Shown here: positions 33,239-40,504 of the stretch, piece by piece
Layout: the number at the start of each line of letters is the position of its first letter
Position numbering within the stretch: the stretch's first letter is position 1
DNA from: Oceanobacter sp. 1_MG-2023
GTDB taxonomy: Bacteria > Pseudomonadota > Gammaproteobacteria > Pseudomonadales > Oceanobacteraceae
Direction of reading: 5' to 3'
Length of the DNA stretch: 60,369 nt
NCBI RefSeq assembly: GCF_030689025.1
Contig: NZ_JAUYWA010000023.1
Span: 1 to 60,369 of the forward strand
Translations under genes and position numbers: made by a program
The notes under the pieces: generated by a model
What the model saw: only the letters and a program-made list of their open reading frames with translations
What the model was told of the DNA's origin: nothing
Database searches by the model: none

Positions 33239-33272
33239 CCCTCCCCTGATCCGGAATCCCGGATTGTTACTC

Positions 33273-33298
33273 CCCGCCCGGCGCAATGCCGGGCACCA
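33273..33298 (+). repeat. Hairpin repeat copy 2 (GCCCGGC-GCAA-TGCCGGGC)
   Basis: Identical to 31941-31966; also preceded by a smaller hairpin (TCCGGAATCCCGGA, 33250-33263). Lies between the DUF2303 gene and the next small gene. Confidence 0.75.
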
Positions 33299-33316
33299 GA
33301 TCACAGGAGACGCGCA

Positions 33317-33532
33317 ATGACTCATGACGAGATACAACGCCAGATCGCCGAGTACCAGGCCAACGGCGGCACCATCAAACAGCTGGACATCACCGACCGA
33401 GCATTTGACGACAGCCACAAAATCATTCGATCGATGCTCAAGCTCGATGAAAAAAGACCCCGGGCCATCAAGGCGTTGCGGGCAGCCAACGCCAGCCGAT
33501 TGCGGCTGGCAGAACAGGAGAAAGCCGCATGA
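33317..33532 (+). CDS. Early phage protein, helical
   Basis: 71 residues with a good ribosome site (CACAGGAGACGCGC). Mostly helical and charged (DEIQRQIAEYQANGGTIKQL; AIKALRAANASRLRLAEQEK). Ends in the sequence AAGCCGCATGA, which is shared with the next small gene. No family recognised. Confidence 0.55.
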   Translation: MTHDEIQRQIAEYQANGGTIKQLDITDRAFDDSHKIIRSMLKLDEKRPRAIKALRAANASRLRLAEQEKAA

Positions 33533-33672
33533 TTAATTTTGCCCGCCACCTCCTGCCCAACGGCAGCGCGGTGCTGCTGTACGTAAACCCAAAAACCAAC
33601 GAGCGCCATGCCGAATTTGTTGGCCCCGCTCGCACAGTATCTGCCACCCCCAAAAAGGAAAAAGCCGCATGA
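33529..33672 (+). CDS. Very small early phage protein
   Basis: 47 residues (starts MINFARHLLPNGS, ends PKKEKAA). ATGA overlaps on both sides tie it to its neighbours, and AGGAG lies upstream. It could be a real translated cistron in a tightly packed operon; there is nothing to show a function. Confidence 0.5.
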   Translation: MINFARHLLPNGSAVLLYVNPKTNERHAEFVGPARTVSATPKKEKAA

Positions 33673-34100
33673 AAACCGGAATCATCTCAACACTGAAAGC
33701 GCTTGGCCCACAAAGCGCGGGCCAGCTCGCTGACCTGATGGGCGAAGACGCCGAAACCGTCAAAACCCTGATGGAAGAGCTTCTGAAAGGCGGCCAAGTC
33801 GTCAAGTCTGGCCGATATCGCTATCAGCTGCCGGCAGGATACGACCAACCGACCGCGGCCGAACTACCAGAGCCGACCGCGGCCGTCAAAACCCACCGCA
33901 CGGCACCGCCTACACCCAGCAAACCGGAGCCTGACCAGCCAGTGACAGTACTCGAGTTGATCAAGGAGATCGAGGAGCGGCTGAACCGCCCCACCATCGA
34001 CCAGCTGTCCGAAAAACGCGCGGCGTTGCATGAGTTGGCCCGAATCACGGGCATCAAAATGCTCGACGATATCGCGGCCGATCTGGAGCGAGCGGCATGA
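33669..34100 (+). CDS. Winged-helix early phage protein
   Basis: 143 residues. The first 50 residues (LKALGPQSAGQLADLMGEDA, then TLMEELLKGGQVVKSGRYRY) form a winged-helix pattern as in small DNA-binding regulators. A proline/threonine linker (TAPPTPSKPEPDQP) and a helical C-terminus follow. It is overlapped by ATGA on both sides. Probably a DNA-binding protein; target unknown. Confidence 0.6.
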   Translation: MKTGIISTLKALGPQSAGQLADLMGEDAETVKTLMEELLKGGQVVKSGRYRYQLPAGYDQPTAAELPEPTAAVKTHRTAPPTPSKPEPDQPVTVLELIKEIEERLNRPTIDQLSEKRAALHELARITGIKMLDDIAADLERAA

Positions 34101-34636
34101 TTGGCGGATTTGGAGCCAGCATCGATACCCGCACCGGCATCAGCCGGAGCTGGTATCTGCGCAACGGCAAACAGTATTGGACAGACAACGACCAGCCCTG
34201 TGAAGAAAAAAGCCCCGAGAATCAGACTATGAAAAATTTGTTAAATTGCCCGTTTTGCGGTGGCACTGCAAAACTACACAAGGGCAGAAGCTCAGATTCT
34301 GCATCAGTGGCGGTTGTTATTTGCGAAAACATTGACTGTGGCGCCAAAGGATCGGCCAGGTGTTGTGACAGTGAAAAATACAGAAAAATCAACGAATTGC
34401 CACAGCGTGCCATAGACGCATGGAATACACGGGCAATTGACGCCAACGTCAACACTGGCGACCCGGAAGATCTGGCCAAGGCGAAGAAAGAACGAGACGC
34501 GCTTTGGCGTCAAATCATGTCAGTCCGCAGCTTCATCGATTCCGACAAAATGGCCTGCTCGTTTCAAAGCCTGGGACAGTACCGCACTGTCGTGCTGGAG
34601 CTTCTTGAATCCTCAAAACAAGAGACGGGCCAATGA
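34097..34636 (+). CDS. Lar-like restriction-alleviation zinc protein with N-terminal extension
   Basis: 179 residues. Residues 45-115 match the Lar family (LLNCPFCGGTAKLHKGR, then VICENIDCGAKG, and AIDAWNTR), with two CxxC pairs for zinc. Lar of the Rac prophage counters host type I restriction. The first 44 residues (MIGGFGASIDTRTGISRSWY onward) are not part of that family; a plain Lar could start at ATG 34229. The extension includes CAACGGCAAACAGTA, a 15-base string seen again at 34689-34703. Confidence 0.62.
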   Translation: MIGGFGASIDTRTGISRSWYLRNGKQYWTDNDQPCEEKSPENQTMKNLLNCPFCGGTAKLHKGRSSDSASVAVVICENIDCGAKGSARCCDSEKYRKINELPQRAIDAWNTRAIDANVNTGDPEDLAKAKKERDALWRQIMSVRSFIDSDKMACSFQSLGQYRTVVLELLESSKQETGQ

Positions 34637-34707
34637 AACCAACCTGTACCAGCTATTTCAGCGGTGCCGGGTTGATGGACATCGGATTCAACGGCAAACA
34701 GTACTGA
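34633..34707 (+). pseudogene. Truncated duplicate start of the C5 methyltransferase
   Basis: 24 codons reading MKPTCTSYFSGAGLMDIGFN, then GKQY and a stop. Bases 34641-34688 are identical to 36271-36318 in the real methyltransferase, covering motif I. After 34688 the sequence switches to the Lar-gene string CAACGGCAAACAGTA. This is a leftover of a rearrangement, not a functional gene. Confidence 0.75.
34641..34688 (+). repeat. 48-bp perfect direct repeat, copy 1
   Basis: Identical to 36271-36318. Both copies encode TCTSYFSGAGLMDIG of the methyltransferase. They bracket about 1.6 kb holding the leucine-rich-repeat gene and one unknown gene. Confidence 0.9.
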
Positions 34708-34724
34708 AAACCAGGAGATAAAAA

Positions 34725-35549
34725 TTGAACGATCTTATTAACTTCCTGAGACAGAGAGGTTCCGGGGCCAACTTTGAGGTTGTTGATGATAACCTCAGCG
34801 TTAGCGGCTTTCTCGATCTGAGCGACACCGGCATCACCAAACTGCCGGACAACCTCAGCGTTGGCGGCTATCTCGATCTGAGCGACACAGGCATCACCGA
34901 GTTGCCGGATAACCTCAGCGTTGGCGGCTCTCTCCATCTGAGCGACACCGGCATCACCGAGCTGCCGGATAACCTCAGCGTTGGCGGCACTCTCCATCTG
35001 AGCGACACCGGCATCACCGAGTTGCCGGATAACCTCAGCGTTGGCGGCTCTCTCCATATGAGAGACACTGGCATCACCAAACTGCCGGATAACCTCAGCG
35101 TTGGCGGCGGTCTCTATCTGAGCGACACCGGCATCACCGAGTTGCCGGATAACCTCAGCGTTGGCGGCGGTCTCTATCTGAGCGACACAGGCGTCACCAA
35201 GCTGCCGGATAACCTCAGCGTTGGCGGAGATCTCTATCTGCTCGGCACCGACATCACCAAGTTGCCGGATAGCCTCAGCGTTGGCGGCTCATTGATTTTT
35301 GATTTTGAAAAACAGCTAACTTCCATTTCTGCATACCGCAAAAATTGCGGGATTTACTGCCGCACAATCTACGCCGTAATTATCGGTGAAAAAATTAAAT
35401 GCCATGCCGGATGCTTTTCTGGTGATTTTTCGGTTTTTTGCGACCGCGTTAACGATAAATATTCGGGCGAATCGGCAGATAAATACATCGCTGACATGCA
35501 GTGGTGCGTTGATGAGGCGGCCAGGAAGGCATTAGAAAGCGCTGATTAA
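34725..35549 (+). CDS. Leucine-rich-repeat-like solenoid protein
   Basis: 274 residues. TTG start at 34725 with AGGAG seven bases upstream. Residues 23-182 are eight 20-residue repeats of the form DNLSVGGxLxLSDTGITxLP, then a partial ninth. They form a beta-solenoid or leucine-rich surface. The C-terminal 85 residues (FSGDFSVFCDRVNDKYSGES and six cysteines overall) are a different, unique domain. The genes lies in a cassette flanked by 48-bp direct repeats. It may be a lysogenic conversion factor that binds another protein; there is no signal peptide. Function unknown. Confidence 0.7.
   Translation: MNDLINFLRQRGSGANFEVVDDNLSVSGFLDLSDTGITKLPDNLSVGGYLDLSDTGITELPDNLSVGGSLHLSDTGITELPDNLSVGGTLHLSDTGITELPDNLSVGGSLHMRDTGITKLPDNLSVGGGLYLSDTGITELPDNLSVGGGLYLSDTGVTKLPDNLSVGGDLYLLGTDITKLPDSLSVGGSLIFDFEKQLTSISAYRKNCGIYCRTIYAVIIGEKIKCHAGCFSGDFSVFCDRVNDKYSGESADKYIADMQWCVDEAARKALESAD
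34791..35290 (+). repeat. 60-bp tandem repeats inside LRR gene
   Basis: Eight units of exactly 60 bases begin at 34791 and every 60 bases to 35211, plus a partial ninth. Units are about 85-95 percent identical, so recombination could add or remove whole 20-residue steps without a frameshift. Confidence 0.9.
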
Positions 35550-35633
35550 CCAGAATATTTCAGTCCTGATTGCCAAGCCAGCGGGATGCTGGCAAGTGTC
35601 GGGCAAACAAGATCAAAAAGAGGAAACGGCCCA

Positions 35634-36263
35634 ATGAAACCAAAATTCCAGCCCTGGAGCGCCATCGAGGATCGCGAGCGCCATGTCTATCGCGTGATCC
35701 GAACCCCGGATCATATCAGCGCCGTCCGCGACTACGCCACCGGCGAGTTGATGTACACCATTCAGAGGCTCGATACCAACGAGGCCTGGCACGTCAGCCA
35801 GACGACGGCCGAAAAAGAATTCGTCCAGGGAGAAACCATCAAAAGCCTGGCCGGGGTCGTTTGTGGCCAAGCCATTAGTAGTGGCCTGGTGCACACCGGT
35901 ATCTCAGCGGATCAGGTCGACCAGGATGTGGACACCCTGATCGACGGCGCCGTGGCGAGTGAGGCGCAGATGATCAGCATCTGTCGCCAGATCCAAGAGG
36001 TGCGTGACGCGCTGGAGGGCCTACAGCATCAAATCAGCCATATGCTGCCCCATCACCACAACCTACCGCTGCCGATCACCGGCAACCGGCTGCTGCAAAT
36101 GCTGGCCGACATCATGTGCAGCCAGTGGGAATTCAGCGGCGGAATCGACGTGGTGCGCAAACGCATCATGGCGAACCTGCGCCGCCGAGAGAAATCACGG
36201 GAGGCAGTGGCAATGGAGGCATACGAGAAATCGACTATGCACAAGCAGGAGGCACTGCTGTGA
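35634..36263 (+). CDS. Early phage protein next to methyltransferase
   Basis: 209 residues from ATG 35634 (AGGAAACGGCCC before it). The opening KPKFQPWSAIEDRERHVYRV suggests a small beta fold; the C-terminal half is helical with LLQMLADIMCSQWEFSGGID and RRREKSREAVAMEAYEKSTM. GTGA overlap with the methyltransferase start. Bases 35629-35643 resemble those before the truncated duplicate at 34629. Unknown function. Confidence 0.55.
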   Translation: MKPKFQPWSAIEDRERHVYRVIRTPDHISAVRDYATGELMYTIQRLDTNEAWHVSQTTAEKEFVQGETIKSLAGVVCGQAISSGLVHTGISADQVDQDVDTLIDGAVASEAQMISICRQIQEVRDALEGLQHQISHMLPHHHNLPLPITGNRLLQMLADIMCSQWEFSGGIDVVRKRIMANLRRREKSREAVAMEAYEKSTMHKQEALL

Positions 36264-37171
36264 GCTCAATAACCTGTACCAGCTATTTCAGCGGTGCCGG
36301 GTTGATGGACATCGGATTGATGCAGGCCGGAATCGATGTGGTATCAGCCTACGAGCTAGATGACCAGGCGGTAAAAACATACCGGCACAACATCGGCCAC
36401 CATATAAACCAGGCGGATCTGGCGCAGGAGCTGGTTGCCCCGCAGGCAGATACCGACGTGATGGCGTTTACCTACCCATGCACCCGGTATAGCAGGATGG
36501 CGGATATCCAGGGCACGAGAACGGGCGACGAACTCTATTTGCACGCGCTGCGCCACATGGCAATCAAACGCCCAGAGGCCTACATAGTCGAAAACGTACC
36601 AGGCATGAGGGCGTTCCCGATTGTGATGGAGGCCATGACAAAACTGGCTGGCTATCACGTCCAGCTGTTTTGCCCGATTAACGCCAACCACTGGCTGCCA
36701 CAGAACCGCGACCGGCTGATCATCATCGGCACTCTGAAACCGTTCGCGATCCAACCACCGTCAGGAACCAGAACGATTAGGCTGTCAGACATTCTGGAGC
36801 CTGACCCAGAGGTAAAAATCACCACAGCCATCACCAATCGGCTGGCTGGCGTTTACCGTGATCGCCCGATCATTAGCAATCCAGAGACCAACGACAACGC
36901 CCCACTCTGCCTGGCCCACTACGGCAAGGACCGATCAACCCGCCTGGTGGCCGACAGCCGATATCCGGGTGGTGCCAGACCATACACCGTGCGCGAATAC
37001 GCCCGCCTGCAGGGTGTGCCGGACAGTTTCACATTCCCTGTCGGGCAAACGGCCGCGTATCGACAAATCGGGAATGGCGTGGCCGTGCCCATGGCACGAT
37101 GGGCTGGCACTGAGATTGTCCGATATTTCAAAAACTACAACGGATCTGCAATCAGGAGGCGCTGTGAGTAA
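36260..37171 (+). CDS. C5-cytosine DNA methyltransferase
   Basis: 303 residues, GTG start at 36260 fixed by a GTGA overlap. Motif I FSGAG (10-14), motif IV YPCTRYS with catalytic Cys74 (usual form is PPCQxxS), motif VI ENVPG (111), motif VIII QNRDRLIIIG, motif IX TVREYARLQGVPDSFTF and motif X YRQIGNGVAV are all present. No restriction enzyme lies beside it, so it is probably an orphan phage methylase that shields phage DNA. The target region is short (about residues 200-250). Confidence 0.88.
   Translation: MSSITCTSYFSGAGLMDIGLMQAGIDVVSAYELDDQAVKTYRHNIGHHINQADLAQELVAPQADTDVMAFTYPCTRYSRMADIQGTRTGDELYLHALRHMAIKRPEAYIVENVPGMRAFPIVMEAMTKLAGYHVQLFCPINANHWLPQNRDRLIIIGTLKPFAIQPPSGTRTIRLSDILEPDPEVKITTAITNRLAGVYRDRPIISNPETNDNAPLCLAHYGKDRSTRLVADSRYPGGARPYTVREYARLQGVPDSFTFPVGQTAAYRQIGNGVAVPMARWAGTEIVRYFKNYNGSAIRRRCE
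36271..36318 (+). repeat. 48-bp perfect direct repeat, copy 2
   Basis: In the intact methyltransferase; identical to 34641-34688. Confidence 0.9.
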
Positions 37172-37688
37172 AAAACCGAGAAAAAAACGCTACAACCCAC
37201 ACAAGATGACGGAGCTGCAATACCGCCAGATCCGGCGGACGACGTTTTTTTACCATGGCGACTGGTGCGACAACCCAGGCGCCCTGTGCGGCAACCTGTC
37301 GTTTCATATTTCGGATGCTCTGGCGAAATTGATCTTGAGCCGTCGGAATACCTGGGCTGGCATGTTGCTGGCGTTTATCGATGAGGGCGACGAGATCCGC
37401 GTTGAAACCGAGCTGTTTTGGCATACGCACGAGATCGCCAGAAAGGACATGCAGCGCGCGATAAATCGCCGAGAACTGCAATGGATCGAGCGGTTTGACC
37501 AACGAAAACTGATCACCAGCGGATGGTTTATGGTGCCAGATCACCGCGATGATCTGGCGAGCAAACGAGAATGGATCGTGAACGAGTTCCGGCGCAACGG
37601 CGCGGACGACAACACAATCGCGACACTATCCGCCGTCGTGCGGATGGATCGCATTGCAGCGCAAGACGGCGCGATGGAGGCAGCATGA
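37164..37688 (+). CDS. Early phage protein, unknown
   Basis: 174 residues from GTG 37164 (CAGGAGGCGCT upstream). A basic start (MSKKPRKKRYNPHKMTELQY) then HGDWCDNPGALCGNLSFHIS, with conserved-looking W, C and H residues, and a long helical C-terminus. The basic start would suit nucleic-acid binding. It overlaps the methyltransferase end by eight bases. No family recognised. Confidence 0.6.
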   Translation: MSKKPRKKRYNPHKMTELQYRQIRRTTFFYHGDWCDNPGALCGNLSFHISDALAKLILSRRNTWAGMLLAFIDEGDEIRVETELFWHTHEIARKDMQRAINRRELQWIERFDQRKLITSGWFMVPDHRDDLASKREWIVNEFRRNGADDNTIATLSAVVRMDRIAAQDGAMEAA

Positions 37689-37906
37689 AAAAAAACGAGA
37701 TAACCGCCAACGACCAGGGATTTATTCTGCCGCCCGGCACCCGGCTGGCGCTGATCGACGAGGCTGGCCGCGTTGTTGATGCTGGCCCTGAGCTGAGCAC
37801 CCAACTGTTCCATGTTGCCGGTGACCAGTACCTGGCCGCGGTGGATCGCCTACTGGGGGAAAAATCGGCTAATCATGCGGCCATCGCAGCGAAGTCGGCA
37901 GCATGA
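37685..37906 (+). CDS. Early phage protein, unknown
   Basis: 73 residues, ATGA overlap with the previous gene. The first half (DQGFILPPGTRLALIDEAGR) is strand-like; the second is helical and alanine rich. A 15-codon reading frame (MNGLLHKIIKKLGWG) follows at 37903-37950 with an ATGA overlap and is too short to judge. Confidence 0.5.
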   Translation: MKKNEITANDQGFILPPGTRLALIDEAGRVVDAGPELSTQLFHVAGDQYLAAVDRLLGEKSANHAAIAAKSAA

Positions 37907-37955
37907 ATGGGTTGTTACATAAAATTATTAAAAAGCTGGGCTGGGGTTAACGATT

Positions 37956-38297
37956 ATGAGCCACAACAGAAATAGCGACGAGGCACTAGACAAGAATTTG
38001 GCGGTGTACTCTGACGCGCAGCGTCCTTGTGACAAAAATGGAGTGCCAATCTACCCGCTGGACGTGCTGAAAATTTACCATTTCACCGGAGTTAATAGGA
38101 AAAAGCGCTACATATACAAACAAGTAGACAGAGAAGAAAACGGTTTTCTAGTAATTAACCACCTATGCGATGGCAGCCGATCTGGATTCCGAGTGAAGAT
38201 GGAAGGCCAGAAGCTCCAACGTTACGAAGTTGTTCAAGGCTACAAAGGGCTTCCACCCGGAGGACATTCGTTCGAGGATCGGGAGCGAGCCGAATGA
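37956..38297 (+). CDS. Early phage protein, unknown
   Basis: 113 residues. The middle (PIYPLDVLKIYHFTGVNRKK followed by RYIYKQVD) and GFLVINHLCDGSRSGFRVKM form a strand-rich pattern like small SH3-type barrels. AT richer than its neighbours. At its end, 38297-38324 resembles the terminator region at 38794-38822. Confidence 0.55.
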   Translation: MSHNRNSDEALDKNLAVYSDAQRPCDKNGVPIYPLDVLKIYHFTGVNRKKRYIYKQVDREENGFLVINHLCDGSRSGFRVKMEGQKLQRYEVVQGYKGLPPGGHSFEDRERAE

Positions 38298-38340
38298 ACA
38301 GAGCAACCCGGCCCTTGAGCCTGGCGGCGGTGGAGAACTT

Positions 38341-38673
38341 ATGAGCACTAGAGATTTTCATTTGACCAAAACAGGTCAGGTTACCCCATGCCCTCATTGC
38401 GGAAATCAAACTAATTTTAGATGTAGGTCAGAGCAGTGCGCTGAAGATTGTTGCGAAGTGTGGGTCGAATGCTGGGAATGCGGCTTTGACCCAACGCAAG
38501 AAAATATTGGAAGCCGCTACGAAGATACCTGGGGTGGCTGCAACGAGGAAACCATACCCATGGCGCTATCAGTATGGGATGACCTTCTGGCCGACCGCCC
38601 TGAAATGTACGACCAATATGTGGCTCGCTGGCGACAAGCCAACGGGCACAGCACCAAACGAGAGGCGACATGA
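38341..38673 (+). CDS. Zinc-ribbon early phage protein (Lar-like style)
   Basis: 110 residues from ATG 38341 (GGAGAACTT upstream). Cysteine pairs in TPCPHCGNQTNFRC and CCEVWVECWECGFDP build a zinc ribbon, and EETIPMALSVWDDLLA places a helix with a conserved W as in restriction-alleviation proteins. It could be a second Lar-like anti-restriction factor, but similarity is only in the cysteine spacing. Confidence 0.6.
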   Translation: MSTRDFHLTKTGQVTPCPHCGNQTNFRCRSEQCAEDCCEVWVECWECGFDPTQENIGSRYEDTWGGCNEETIPMALSVWDDLLADRPEMYDQYVARWRQANGHSTKREAT

Positions 38674-38816
38674 CCAAGATTTATAAAAACTGGGGCGTAC
38701 ACAACTGCATCGCGCACCCAATCATGTATCTGCTGCAGCGCGTAGGCGCTGACAAATTAGCGATAAAATTGCACGACTCAACACTACCGAATAAACAGAG
38801 CAACCCCGGCCCTTGA
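38670..38816 (+). CDS. Last small gene of early operon
   Basis: 48 residues (MTKIYKNWGVHNCIAHPIMY..., ending KQSNPGP). ATGA overlap fixes the start. The core NWGVHNCIAHPIMYLLQRV resembles short proteins found at the end of phage early operons. The last codons run into the terminator stem. Confidence 0.55.
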   Translation: MTKIYKNWGVHNCIAHPIMYLLQRVGADKLAIKLHDSTLPNKQSNPGP

Positions 38817-38828
38817 GCCGGGTTTTTT
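38805..38828 (+). terminator. Intrinsic terminator of the early operon
   Basis: CCCGGC-CCTTGA-GCCGGG followed by six T. It ends plus-strand early transcription just before the convergent recombinase gene. Confidence 0.85.
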
Positions 38829-40485
38829 ATACGTCGAGCTGGGCCACCCACTCGCCGGTTTTCGCGCTTACGCGCATCACCCGCACCGCTCCGCTCCGGA
38901 ATTTTAGCACCAGGTCTATTGGGTCCCGGACGGGCGCAAGCCGCTTGATCAGTAACGCAGCAACTCTGGCAGCGGCCCCCGCGGGTATGGCATCGATCCC
39001 TTTGATATAGACATCGATGCCAATAAACGTCCGCTGCACGAGATCCCGCAGCGTCATGCGGGAGTCATAGTCCAGCTGGTCACCCAGCCCTGCCGACAGG
39101 GCCTGCCACTCAGTGAGCAGATCGGCACCGGCAGACGAGCTGAACCCAGTCAGTTCGCTGCTGATTTGCGCCCGTTCCTGCTCCAGGTTGGCCTGGGTTT
39201 TCTCCAGCTCTCTCAGTTTGCGCATGACCGACAGGGGCGGCTCATCGGTTACCAGCAGGGCATCGGTCAGTTTTTCGATGCTGGTCGTTACGTCTGCCAG
39301 TTTTTCATCGAGACGGATCATTTTTGTACGCAGATCTGACTGCACATCGGATCGCTCAAGCAATGCGCCCAAATCCATTTGGTCCCGGCAATAATTGATG
39401 ACTGCCCTCTCGACCGGCCCCAACATGACCGACGATCCAACCGGGCAATCGTTCGTGTTTGAGCTACGAGCGCAGATCAGTCGACGCCAGCCCTCTTGCA
39501 TTCGACCAGCAGCCTTGGCCTTGCCGGTAAAATTGATGCCATTCATTGTGCTGCCGCAATACCCACAGCGACACAGCCCAATACCCGTAATGATTCCGGG
39601 GATTTCGCTGGATGGTGCTTTTTTTCGGGTTCGACGCTTTTGCTGGAGTGAATCCCATTCATCCCGGCTCATGATAGCCGGATAGTAGTCAGACAGCTCG
39701 AATTGCTCGCCATCCACTTCGATCAACTTCGCACCGTACAGGTCGGGCCGCCGGATTATTTTGTACAGGTGACTGCCTACGATCGGCCGCCCGGTGTAGC
39801 TGATGCCCGCTTTATTGAGTCGACCCGCTATCGCCGACCCACCATATCCCTGCCGATACAGATCAATCGCATGGCGCAGCGCTTCGGCCCGCGCTGTGTT
39901 CAGCTCATAGAGAGGCCATTCCACCGATCCAGTTTCGACCAACCAGGTCGGTGGCTTGCCGTTGCGGATGTGGCCCCGGTATGTACCGGCCTGCCAGGCT
40001 TGGCACTGGAGTCGCAAGGCTGCCAGCACTCGCTTCGACTTTGTGTCGGATTCTTCGTGCGCCCGGATCATCACAAGCAAGGAATAGACCAGATCCATCG
40101 GGTTAGCCTTTAAACTTTCCCGGCTGTAGGCTTTGCCATCTGATGCCGTGACGACAGTGATACCCGCATTGATGATTTGACTGAGCAGCGCTTGGGCGAT
40201 GATCGGCTCTGCACGACTGAGCCGATCGAGCGCTTCGATGATCAGGATTGATCCTGATGGCACCAGCCCATCATCAACAGCCCGGAGAAAAACCCCGAGC
40301 GCGCCTTGGCTGATGTGTCGCTGATGATAGGCAGACAGGCCTTCGTCTCGTAGCGATAGGGACTGATCGAGAGTGTAGCCATTTTTTTCCGCATACTGGC
40401 TGGCATATTCGGCCTGACGCGCCAGGCTTGAACCGTCTGCCTGTTCAGGTGTTGAAAATCGGATGTAGCTGTATACTCGCACCAT
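38827..40485 (-). CDS. Large serine recombinase (phage integrase)
   Basis: 552 residues from ATG 40485 (40506 also possible; neither has a strong ribosome site). The resolvase domain has [20 protein letters not shown] with nucleophile Ser11, then DEGLSAYHQ and [12 protein letters not shown] recombinase domain ([20 protein letters not shown]) and a zinc ribbon ([16 protein letters not shown]) follow, then a coiled coil (about residues 390-460). It is next to attR and its start overlaps that of rimO. It would act on the rimO site without host factors; excision normally needs a directionality factor, not identified here. Confidence 0.9.
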   Translation of the reverse strand: MVRVYSYIRFSTPEQADGSSLARQAEYASQYAEKNGYTLDQSLSLRDEGLSAYHQRHISQGALGVFLRAVDDGLVPSGSILIIEALDRLSRAEPIIAQALLSQIINAGITVVTASDGKAYSRESLKANPMDLVYSLLVMIRAHEESDTKSKRVLAALRLQCQAWQAGTYRGHIRNGKPPTWLVETGSVEWPLYELNTARAEALRHAIDLYRQGYGGSAIAGRLNKAGISYTGRPIVGSHLYKIIRRPDLYGAKLIEVDGEQFELSDYYPAIMSRDEWDSLQQKRRTRKKAPSSEIPGIITGIGLCRCGYCGSTMNGINFTGKAKAAGRMQEGWRRLICARSSNTNDCPVGSSVMLGPVERAVINYCRDQMDLGALLERSDVQSDLRTKMIRLDEKLADVTTSIEKLTDALLVTDEPPLSVMRKLRELEKTQANLEQERAQISSELTGFSSSAGADLLTEWQALSAGLGDQLDYDSRMTLRDLVQRTFIGIDVYIKGIDAIPAGAAARVAALLIKRLAPVRDPIDLVLKFRSGAVRVMRVSAKTGEWVAQLDV

Positions 40486-40504
40486 TTTACGAACCGAGAT
40501 CATC

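Noticed and set aside
34791..35290. Regular repeats that might be a CRISPR array
   Set aside because: The 60-bp units are contiguous, in frame and coding, with no spacers and no cas genes.
37903..37950. A 15-residue peptide, MNGLLHKIIKKLGWG
   Set aside because: It has an ATGA overlap and looks amphipathic, but is too short to support as a gene.
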